Positions 21,916 through 27,281 of a stretch of 27,281 nt of DNA are shown here, piece by piece. Within the stretch, counting starts at the first letter, position 1. Each line of letters starts with the position of its first letter. The stretch is from assembly GCA_021818665.1 (NCBI GenBank), contig JAKATQ010000008.1, forward strand, positions 1 to 27,281, given 5' to 3'. The DNA comes from Nanobdellota archaeon (GTDB lineage Archaea > Nanobdellota > Nanobdellia > Parvarchaeales > Parvarchaeaceae). The notes under the pieces were generated by a model that did no database searches, was not told where the DNA came from, and saw only the letters and a list, made by a program, of their open reading frames with translations. A program made the position numbers and the translations under genes.

Positions 21916-23061
21916 TTATTCCGAATCTCCGCCCAGCTCCTTTCTCGCCATCTTCGCGCCTTTGACCATGTTCTCCAGTTTTGCGTAAGCGACGTCGAGG
22001 CTCCTCGTTCTCAGGCCGCAATCCGGGTTTATCCACAGCTTGTACGGGTCTATGATCTTCGCGGAGCGCAGTATCCTGTCCCTGACGAGCTCCGGCGTCT
22101 CTATATCGTTCGTATGGACGTTGAGGACGCCGAGCCCTATCTCACGGTCGTCCTTGTGCTCCGCGAAAAGGCTGAGGATGTCGCGGTAGCTGTCGTTGCC
22201 AAGTGCGTCTCTGTTGGCGAACTCCCAGGCCCACTGCCTGCAGTTCTTCGCTTCCAGTATCGCCGGGAACATGAGACTGTAATCAGAGAAGCACACGTGC
22301 ATCGAGAACTCGGCGTCCAGGCCCTTTGTGGCCTCGTTGAACCCTTCGACCACGAGGTCCGTTTCGGACGGGATCGTGCCTGCGGCCGGCTCGTCTATCT
22401 GGATGACCTGGCAGTTCTGCGCTATAAGGGCCTCGAGCGTCGGCCTTATCGCTTTCCTGGCGAAATCCACTACGAGGTCCCTCTTCGCGGCTCTCTTGGC
22501 ATCGCGGCCTTTCCATCCTCTCTGGCGATCGAGGTAAAACTGGTTGTATGACCAGTCCGCCATGGTGTAAGGCCCGGTTATCGGCAGGTGCGGGGTGCCG
22601 AATGAATTGTCGCGTACGAACTCGAATTCCTCGACATGGTACGGCTTGTCAAGGCCTATCTCGCCGGTCACGGCGCCTTTTAGATAATACTTGTTGTCAA
22701 AAGACCTCACGTGGCCGAGCAGGTCCAGTCCGTTTATCCTCCTCGCGGCGTATTCGTACATCTCTATGCGCCTCGCCTCCCCGTCGTACACGCGGTCAAG
22801 GCCGAGATGATCGAGCATCGTTATCATGAACTTCGCCGCCAGGTCCTGCACCGCTTCCGGCGACGCTTTTTCGGGGGCTGCGCCCAAAAGCCGCTGCACG
22901 TCAGGATCGGATTGCAATGCGAACGGCATGCGGTCGTTCCATTTTCTGAATTCTGCCATGGCTTCGGCGTCGAGCTTCGAGCCTCGCTGGCCCATGAGCT
23001 GCCACTTAGGCTTCTGAAGGCTGCCTATCTCCTGTGTCGGGAAAAGTTTTCTTTGTTCCAT
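21916..23061 (-). CDS. metE: Core methionine synthase (MetE C-terminal-type)
   Basis: 381 residues, matching archaeal and bacterial core enzymes that correspond to the C-terminal catalytic half of cobalamin-independent MetE. Zinc and homocysteine residues are visible: H255-V-C257 (FSMHVCFSDYS), a Glu probably at 280 (WAWEFANR) and C348 (WINPDCGLRTRS). IDEPA (222-226) and DGEARR (93-98) are also family marks. It methylates homocysteine. Core enzymes lack the folate-binding half, and related ones use a methyl-corrinoid donor, so methyltetrahydropteroyl-triglutamate is an unlikely donor here. It starts 3 bp after the triple-HTH gene and is very probably cotranscribed with it. Confidence 0.92.
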   Translation of the reverse strand: MEQRKLFPTQEIGSLQKPKWQLMGQRGSKLDAEAMAEFRKWNDRMPFALQSDPDVQRLLGAAPEKASPEAVQDLAAKFMITMLDHLGLDRVYDGEARRIEMYEYAARRINGLDLLGHVRSFDNKYYLKGAVTGEIGLDKPYHVEEFEFVRDNSFGTPHLPITGPYTMADWSYNQFYLDRQRGWKGRDAKRAAKRDLVVDFARKAIRPTLEALIAQNCQVIQIDEPAAGTIPSETDLVVEGFNEATKGLDAEFSMHVCFSDYSLMFPAILEAKNCRQWAWEFANRDALGNDSYRDILSLFAEHKDDREIGLGVLNVHTNDIETPELVRDRILRSAKIIDPYKLWINPDCGLRTRSLDVAYAKLENMVKGAKMARKELGGDSE

Positions 23062-23064
23062 TGT

Positions 23065-23787
23065 CTACAGTCCGTCCGACTCCAGCATGTGCCTTGCCGA
23101 GCCGAGAAAGACCCTCATCACATCCCCGATTTTTCTTTTTGTCATGCCCCTGCTTTCGCTTGAGCCGAGAAACGCCTTCAGTGCAGTCTTCTCCTTGCCA
23201 GGGACCATGACTATAAGTTTCTTTCCGAACGCCACCGCCTTTATCTTAGCATATCTTTTCAGTATGCGGTAAAGCCGCAGCTCTTTTCTGTCCAGCATCA
23301 CAAAACCGCTATTTATCAGACCCGAGAACAGCCAGAAATACCTCCCGCTTACCCTGTCGCCGTTCTCCTTTATGTCAGAGGTCCAGCGTATTACCGTTGC
23401 ATGGCAGACATGCAGGATGTTCGCAATCTCGAACTTTGGCACGCCGCTTCTTGCCAGCTGCCGTGCTTTGAGCCGCATAGCAATCGGGTACATCTTGAAT
23501 TCGCGACCGTACTTATCTTTACCTAACCAGCGGTTTATAGTCCGCAGCCCGACGCCTAGTTTTATTGATATCTTGAGCCTGGAAAGACCGGATTTGTGCA
23601 ACTTTATCGCTTCTAATTTGGTTTCTCTTGAGTAAATTTTGTTTTTGAAAGTTGCAGGGATATCCCAGCGCCAGATCGTGCTTGGGGCTATGTTTAGGAT
23701 CTCGGCAGCCTTGCGCTTGCTTAGACCGTACTGAATCATTGCTTTTATCTTAGCTTTTTCCTGCTCTGTATAATGCCGTCCTGTCAT
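23065..23787 (-). CDS. Triple helix-turn-helix DNA-binding protein
   Basis: 240 residues from ATG 23787, or 254 from ATG 23829. The shorter start is preferred because a TATA box (GTTTAAG, 23810-23816) lies 26 bp upstream. Three successive HTH units share a plan: residues 7-42 (GLSKRKAAEILNIAPSTIWR), 52-87 (GLSRLKISIKLGVGLRTINR) and 100-136 (GVPKFEIANILHVCHATVIR). They resemble Psq/HTH_23 units of transposases and site-specific regulators. The C-terminal 90 residues are basic and unplaced; no recombinase or DDE residues are seen. It lies immediately upstream of metE, so it may regulate it or be a domesticated transposon protein. Confidence 0.8.
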   Translation of the reverse strand: MTGRHYTEQEKAKIKAMIQYGLSKRKAAEILNIAPSTIWRWDIPATFKNKIYSRETKLEAIKLHKSGLSRLKISIKLGVGLRTINRWLGKDKYGREFKMYPIAMRLKARQLARSGVPKFEIANILHVCHATVIRWTSDIKENGDRVSGRYFWLFSGLINSGFVMLDRKELRLYRILKRYAKIKAVAFGKKLIVMVPGKEKTALKAFLGSSESRGMTKRKIGDVMRVFLGSARHMLESDGL

Positions 23788-23909
23788 ACCTACTCTAGGA
23801 AGGAGATCACTTAAACCACCTTCCATCATTTGACAAAACGGCTTGATTTTTGAGCATTGTTTTGAAAGAAGCCATGTGCGTAAACACCGACTGGCAGGCT
23901 ACTAGAAGC

Positions 23910-23948
23910 GTTCCGTGAGGCAGATTTGACAAAATCTACCTTCGGAAC
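23910..23948. repeat. Long imperfect hairpin downstream of tRNA-Cys
   Basis: On the minus strand, GTTCCG-AA-GGTAGATTT-TGTC then AAATCTGCC-TCA-CGGAAC: a 9-bp inner stem (one G-U), a 6-bp outer stem, an AA/TCA internal loop and a 4-nt apical loop. It starts 10 bp beyond the tRNA 3' end. An 11-bp direct repeat ATTTGACAAAA links it (23924-23934) to 23828-23838. It may be a processing or termination structure, a small RNA, or a transposon-related site. Confidence 0.5.
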
Positions 23949-23957
23949 TACTGAAAA

Positions 23958-24067
23958 AGGTGAGCGCGGGAGTTGAACCCGCCTACTTCGTTGACGGCCA
24001 GGTTTTGATTACGCAACGACGTAATTGTCATTTGCAGACGAATACATGGCCGCTCTGTCAGCTCACC
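23958..24067 (-). tRNA. tRNA-Cys(GCA) with intron
   Basis: Acceptor stem GGTGAGC/GCTCACC (24067-24061 and 23965-23959), discriminator U at 23958, and no encoded CCA. The D arm is ACA-GAGCGGCCA-TGT and the T arm GCGGG-TTCAACT-CCCGC, with a 4-nt variable loop. Anticodon stem TTCGT pairs with ACGAA only when about 39 nt are removed, leaving loop CTGCAAA with anticodon GCA. U73 is the classic tRNA-Cys discriminator. The intron, at about position 37/38, holds a hairpin ATTACG-TCGTTG-CGTAAT. The mature tRNA is 71 nt before CCA addition. A strict bulge-helix-bulge was not found by eye, so splicing may use a relaxed motif. Confidence 0.93.
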
Positions 24068-24182
24068 AACTATATAAAACCTTTGCTATCTTTGGCCCAG
24101 TACCTCCGAAAGTGCCATACGAAAGCACGTCCAGGTCCTGCAGCTCTTCCAGTCCCGCATACAGATCCGACGAAGCCCCCAT
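24063..24182 (-). CDS. Possible 39-residue protein overlapping the tRNA-Cys 5' end
   Basis: ATG 24182 opens 39 codons (MGASSDLYAGLEELQDLDVL, then SYGTFGGTGPKIAKVLYSW). The stop TGA lies inside the tRNA acceptor stem (24063-24065). A TATA box (24201-24213) sits exactly at leaderless distance. Composition is protein-like: a charged helix and a GTFGGTGPK turn. It may instead be the promoter-proximal leader of the tRNA transcript, with the ORF by chance. No homologue recognised. Confidence 0.35.
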   Translation of the reverse strand: MGASSDLYAGLEELQDLDVLSYGTFGGTGPKIAKVLYSW

Positions 24183-24200
24183 GATGGATATAGAAACCGC

Positions 24201-24213
24201 CAAATTTAAAACC
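24201..24213 (-). promoter_or_regulatory. TATA box upstream of the small ORF and tRNA-Cys
   Basis: The minus strand reads GGTTTTAAATTTG, centred 26 bp before ATG 24182. It may drive both the small ORF and the tRNA, which starts 119 nt beyond the predicted TSS. Confidence 0.5.
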
Positions 24214-24293
24214 TTTAATCTAAGACTTTAATTGCTTATAGAAAATGCGGCATTGCTGCGCCTAAAACACAGGGAACCCAAATAGCACGGTCG

Positions 24294-25844
24294 CTAGCCG
24301 CCAGAGTCTTCTTTTACGGACATTAGGATCGTACCGAACTGCTTGGCGCTTATCAAAGTCTTGCCAGTACGAAGTCCAAGAAATGCGATGACCAGCATGT
24401 CGACGAATAGCCACAGATTGTAAAGGACAACCGATAGCATGAAGTAGAAATAGCGAATCAGATAGTTTCTTGACGTAGTCTTGCCTCTGAACGCAAGAGC
24501 CTTGACGCGGTATCCGGTTTCAATCTGCCAGCGTTTCCTGTAAAGATTGGCTATTTCTTTGGCGAACATCACATCGTTTTCATTCAGGTCCATATTAGTG
24601 ACAAAACCGTGCCGTTTATGGTCCTCTTCCACCATAATCAGATTGTAACTGCAATCCGCCATCCTGCAGTCCTTTACAATAAACGGCGGCTTTAGTCCTC
24701 TTGCACTTGAAACGGCTTTAGTATTGTCTTTTGTAGGGATTATGAAGGTTACACCAAGCTTCTTGAGCCGGTTTATGCATTCTGCGGAAAGAAAACCCCT
24801 GTCAAGATACGCTCTGTTTATGCGTACCCGCTCCTTTGCATAATTTATCAGTTCCTCTACCTGACCCGTTTGATTATCCAGCGAAGAGACCGGCAAAGCA
24901 AGGAGCGTAAACCTTTCTCCATGTTCGACTATGTCCAGGGTGATGAACTTAAAGCACCAATTCGTACCGCGCTCTGGCTTCTTGCCGATGACCATCGGGT
25001 GACTGTGGTCGCCGTAATAGAACCATTCTGTCGAGTCTATGGCTACATCGACTTTCCTGTCCAGAATCAGGCCAGAACGCTTGGTGAGCCTGAATACGGT
25101 GTCGAATATCTGCATAAAAACGGCTCTTAGTTCGTCGAAATCCTTCTCTTTTTTTAGATGATAGAAAAGTGTATCTGAGTTAGGGATCCTGCGGTTTCTC
25201 AGAAGATTAAGTGTCTTCGAGCCGTTTTCTGCGAAGTCCTGCGTAAGTGCTATATGGATAAGTAGGTCGAGCAGGTCCGAATCCCTGAAAAAAGCGTTCT
25301 TGTGCAGGTCGAACCTAAGCCGTTTTAACAGGAGTCTCTTTACCTCCGTGCAGAGCTCTTCCATGCGTTTAGTTTTTCTGTTTAGGACGGTTTTATCGCA
25401 GACAGTCTCGTTTTTAGGAGCAGCTTTCTTCTGCACGGTTTCCTTATCCAGTACGATGCCTGTTTTATCGGCGACATCCTCGACAGTTTTAATCACGAAA
25501 TTCACTAGTTTTTCGTCTTCTTGAGTAAGCTTCTTGTTTACGAAGTATTCTATACTTCTACGGTCAGGGACCTTTATCCTAGTGGAGGAGTCTTTGCAGA
25601 AGCCGAGGGCAATTGCATCGTCTGGATGGGCGTTCAAGAACTCGCTAAGTTTTACATGTGAGTGAATACCTTTTAGCTTTGATAATACAAGAAGCTTTAG
25701 CATGGAATCTCTTGAGAATATGGGCTTTAATTCAATTCTAGTATCGAGATTTAGCGAATTAAGTATTTCTGAGATTCTGGATCCCTTCGTTTTTCGTAGA
25801 GCTAAATACACCTCTTTTATCAGCGAGTCATTAACATATCTCAT
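24294..25844 (-). CDS. IS4-superfamily DDE transposase
   Basis: 516 residues, apparently intact. The DDE triad is readable: D270 (VDVAIDSTEWFYYGD), D348 (RAYLDRGFLSAE) and E442 in YRKRWQIETGYRVK, which is close to the Y-x2-R-x3-E-x6-K signature of IS4 relatives (Lys one position early). A hydrophobic helix follows (IRYFYFMLSVVLYNLWLF), as usual in the family. The N-terminal 200 residues include a Lys-rich, HTH-like region and a low-similarity linker. Clear terminal inverted repeats and target-site duplications were not found, so element ends are undefined. It borders the AT-rich island on its 5' side. A 12-bp palindrome (25846-25857) lies just upstream of its ATG. Confidence 0.85.
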   Translation of the reverse strand: MRYVNDSLIKEVYLALRKTKGSRISEILNSLNLDTRIELKPIFSRDSMLKLLVLSKLKGIHSHVKLSEFLNAHPDDAIALGFCKDSSTRIKVPDRRSIEYFVNKKLTQEDEKLVNFVIKTVEDVADKTGIVLDKETVQKKAAPKNETVCDKTVLNRKTKRMEELCTEVKRLLLKRLRFDLHKNAFFRDSDLLDLLIHIALTQDFAENGSKTLNLLRNRRIPNSDTLFYHLKKEKDFDELRAVFMQIFDTVFRLTKRSGLILDRKVDVAIDSTEWFYYGDHSHPMVIGKKPERGTNWCFKFITLDIVEHGERFTLLALPVSSLDNQTGQVEELINYAKERVRINRAYLDRGFLSAECINRLKKLGVTFIIPTKDNTKAVSSARGLKPPFIVKDCRMADCSYNLIMVEEDHKRHGFVTNMDLNENDVMFAKEIANLYRKRWQIETGYRVKALAFRGKTTSRNYLIRYFYFMLSVVLYNLWLFVDMLVIAFLGLRTGKTLISAKQFGTILMSVKEDSGG

Positions 25845-25845
25845 A

Positions 25846-25857
25846 AAGATATATCTT
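25846..25857. promoter_or_regulatory. Palindrome upstream of the transposase
   Basis: AAGATATATCTT, perfect 12-bp dyad, 1 bp upstream of the ATG at 25844. Its GATATATCTTA portion (25848-25858) is repeated directly at 25900-25910, just before the winged-helix gene. This pair could be operators for a regulator of the divergent promoters. Confidence 0.4.
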
Positions 25858-25899
25858 AATATGATATATAATATATTAGTTATATATATATACTTTTAG

Positions 25900-25910
25900 G
25901 ATATATCTTA
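25900..25910. promoter_or_regulatory. Second copy of GATATATCTTA
   Basis: An 11-bp direct repeat of 25848-25858 with a 52-bp period, located 7 bp before ATG 25918 and downstream of an AT-rich TATA region (about 25879-25892). It is a candidate operator for the 25918 protein. Confidence 0.4.
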
Positions 25911-25917
25911 CTTAGTT

Positions 25918-26178
25918 ATGGCACAGTATCTACCACCATATTTATTAAAACGGCTTTTCTCATTATCAAGTAAATTCAATGAAAGAACATTCTCGTTTGA
26001 GGAAGCCAGAAATAGTTTAAAAGAAGACTCTAGAATAGTTGCATTAGTATTGTCGCGTATAAGCCGCAAAGGATGGATAGAAGTTAGTTCAGATCCTAAA
26101 AACAAGCAGAAGTCGCTATATCGTATAAAAAATCCCGGGTTAGTTAAGGAAATGGCCAAAAACATGGAGTTAGAGTAA
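25918..26178 (+). CDS. Winged-helix protein of the defence cassette
   Basis: 86 residues. Residues about 10-75 fit a winged helix: helix LLKRLFSLSSKF, helix SFEEARNSLK, recognition-like SRIVALVLSRISRKGWIEV, then a wing ending KSLYRIKNPG. The layout resembles the N-terminal DNA-binding part of AbiEi-type antitoxins and small restriction-modification controllers. The codon bias is AT-rich, unlike genes before 24000. The methyltransferase follows after 5 bp, so it probably controls or belongs to that operon. Its own start is next to the GATATATCTTA repeat. Confidence 0.7.
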   Translation: MAQYLPPYLLKRLFSLSSKFNERTFSFEEARNSLKEDSRIVALVLSRISRKGWIEVSSDPKNKQKSLYRIKNPGLVKEMAKNMELE

Positions 26179-26183
26179 ATTTT

Positions 26184-27056
26184 GTGGAAAAATACGATTA
26201 TTCTATAAAAAGTCCACTCAGATACCCTGGCGGTAAATCAAGGGCCTTAAAGAGAATTATCCCGCTAATCCCAGATTACGAAGAGTTTAGAGAACCGATG
26301 GTTGGTGGTGGCTCAGTTTTTTTTGCATTGAAGCAAACATTCCCGAATAAAAAATATTGGATTAATGATATAAATACCGATTTATATTTGTTTTGGAAAT
26401 ATTGCAAAGAAAATCCCAAAAATTTGATTCGGGAAATTAAAAAATTAAAAACAACCTATTCTTCTGGAAGGGAATTACATAAAGAGTTGAGCATTAACGC
26501 GGATAAGTTCAAAGGCATACGTCGCGCTGCAAGGTTTTTTATCTTGAATAGAATAACTTTTTCAGGATTAACGGAATCTGGCGGCTACTCCGAAGAGGCA
26601 TATAAGAAAAGATTTACTGAATCCTCTATAAAACGAATCAGAAGCGCTTCTAAAGTTCTAAAAAATGTAAAAATCACGAATTTAGATTATTTACCTGTTA
26701 TAAAAATGCGAGGAAAAAATGCATTTATTTTCTTAGATCCACCCTATGTCTCAGTAAAAGCAAAACTATATGGTAAGAAAGGAGATTTGCAGTCGAATTT
26801 TGACCATGCACAATTCGCAGTCGATATCAAACACTCTAAGCATAAATGGTTAATAACATATGATAATTGTACTAGCGTTCAGGAGCTTTTTAGATTTAAA
26901 AAATCTTTTGGATTAAAAATAAAAGAATGGAAACTTAGATATGGTACAAATAACTCAAAATCTGGAGAAGCTAGAATTGGAAGAGAACTGTTTATTTTAA
27001 ATTATAAGATAAGTCCGTTCAAACAAAATAAAAAGTTATACTCAAACAGGGAATAA
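26184..27056 (+). CDS. D12-class DNA adenine-N6 methyltransferase
   Basis: 290 residues from GTG 26184, 5 bp after the previous stop. Motifs of the alpha-class Dam/D12 family: PLRYPGGKSR (11-20), a SAM-binding EPMVGGGSVFF (37-47) and catalytic DPPY (185-188) in FIFLDPPYVS. NRITFSGLTESGGY (122-135) matches the family N-R-x-x-x-x-G region. It should methylate adenine in a specific site. AT-rich codon use and neighbours indicate a restriction-modification or defence role rather than housekeeping. Its stop overlaps the next start (TAATG). Confidence 0.93.
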   Translation: MEKYDYSIKSPLRYPGGKSRALKRIIPLIPDYEEFREPMVGGGSVFFALKQTFPNKKYWINDINTDLYLFWKYCKENPKNLIREIKKLKTTYSSGRELHKELSINADKFKGIRRAARFFILNRITFSGLTESGGYSEEAYKKRFTESSIKRIRSASKVLKNVKITNLDYLPVIKMRGKNAFIFLDPPYVSVKAKLYGKKGDLQSNFDHAQFAVDIKHSKHKWLITYDNCTSVQELFRFKKSFGLKIKEWKLRYGTNNSKSGEARIGRELFILNYKISPFKQNKKLYSNRE

Positions 27057-27281
27057 TGGGATTCAGAGAATTAAAAGACATAAAAATAGCATATAATTCA
27101 GATAATGATGATACCATCTCAGAATTTTTTATCCCTGTTTTAAAGGAATCAAAATCTTACAAAAGAGTATCCGCATATTATTCTTCAGATTCTTTAAAAG
27201 TGCTTTCGGAGGGACTAGCGGCCATGCTTTCAAACGAAGGAAAAGTTCAGATGATTGTTTCATTATTAGAAAACCCAAACG
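27056..27281 (+). CDS. N-terminus of a PLD-like (probably helicase-fused) protein, cut by window edge
   Basis: 75 codons from ATG 27056, which overlaps the methyltransferase stop by one base. FFIPVLKESKSYKRVSAYYS and SLKVLSEGLAAML...GKVQMIVSLLEN follow the pattern F-x-P-L-x-x-S-x-x-Y-x-x-x-x-x-Y-F-S-S, then G-L-x-x-L-x-x-x-x-G-K-x-x-x-I. I associate this with the PLD-like N-terminal domain of large restriction or defence helicases. The catalytic HxK motif and any helicase domain would lie beyond the window, so this is a prediction from context and a short N-terminus. Confidence 0.65.
   Translation, partial: MGFRELKDIKIAYNSDNDDTISEFFIPVLKESKSYKRVSAYYSSDSLKVLSEGLAAMLSNEGKVQMIVSLLENPN

Noticed and set aside
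24261..25900. Possible insertion-sequence ends CCTAAAA (24261-24267) and its complement (25894-25900)
   Set aside because: Only seven matching bases, similarity stops at once, and no target-site duplication is visible; chance is likely.
1..27281. CRISPR array or ribosomal RNA
   Set aside because: No regularly spaced direct repeats and no rRNA-like conserved stretches were seen on either strand.

Overview
The window looks like a chromosomal segment of an archaeon, most likely of the Micrarchaeota/ARMAN type within DPANN. The lineage is inferred. The archaeal evidence is an Orc1/Cdc6 gene beside an AT-rich region with origin-recognition-box repeats, TATA boxes placed about 26 bp from start codons (leaderless mRNAs), an intron-containing tRNA-Cys without an encoded CCA, archaeal pilin-type signal sequences, and many Asn-X-Ser/Thr sequons in predicted exported proteins. 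Genes are tightly packed, and the composition is GC-moderate except for a strongly AT-rich right end.

Layout: 1-3188 (minus) is the N-terminal part of a very large pilin-anchored surface protein with three DUF2341-like modules and a PA14-like domain. 3262-5143 (minus) holds small membrane or unknown proteins, including a stretch where coding signal jumps between frames. 5245-5622 (plus) is a small membrane protein. 5671-6942 (minus) is orc1/cdc6, and 6943-7510 is the probable replication origin. 7511-11434 (plus) is a three-gene operon: a glycine-rich exported protein, a coiled-coil/zinc/winged-helix protein and a HerA/VirB4-like ATPase. 11475-13490 carries a coiled-coil protein, a PrxQ-type peroxiredoxin, a zinc-ribbon membrane protein and another membrane protein. 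13554-16759 is a protease operon: a catalytic M16 subunit, a non-catalytic M16 partner and an HExxH protein. 16760-16973 is an unusually GC-rich intergenic stretch that may encode a structured RNA. 16974-18440 is a cytochrome b.

18451-20874 (minus) is an operon of cysS, a helical protein and an AAA_28-like NTPase. It shares a 60-bp two-way promoter with a membrane protein (20935-21624). 21659-23787 (minus) carries a small basic protein, a core MetE-type methionine synthase and a triple-HTH protein just upstream of it. 23958-24067 (minus) is tRNA-Cys(GCA) with an intron of about 39 nt, preceded by a possible 39-residue leaderless ORF. 24294-25844 (minus) is an IS4-superfamily transposase.

From about 25845 to the right edge the sequence is AT-rich and looks horizontally acquired: a winged-helix protein, a D12-class adenine methyltransferase, and the start of a PLD-like protein of the kind usually fused to a helicase. 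This is probably the left part of a restriction-modification or defence cassette. The best leads for an undescribed system are the origin-adjacent adhesin/Zn-wHTH/ATPase operon and this truncated defence cassette.
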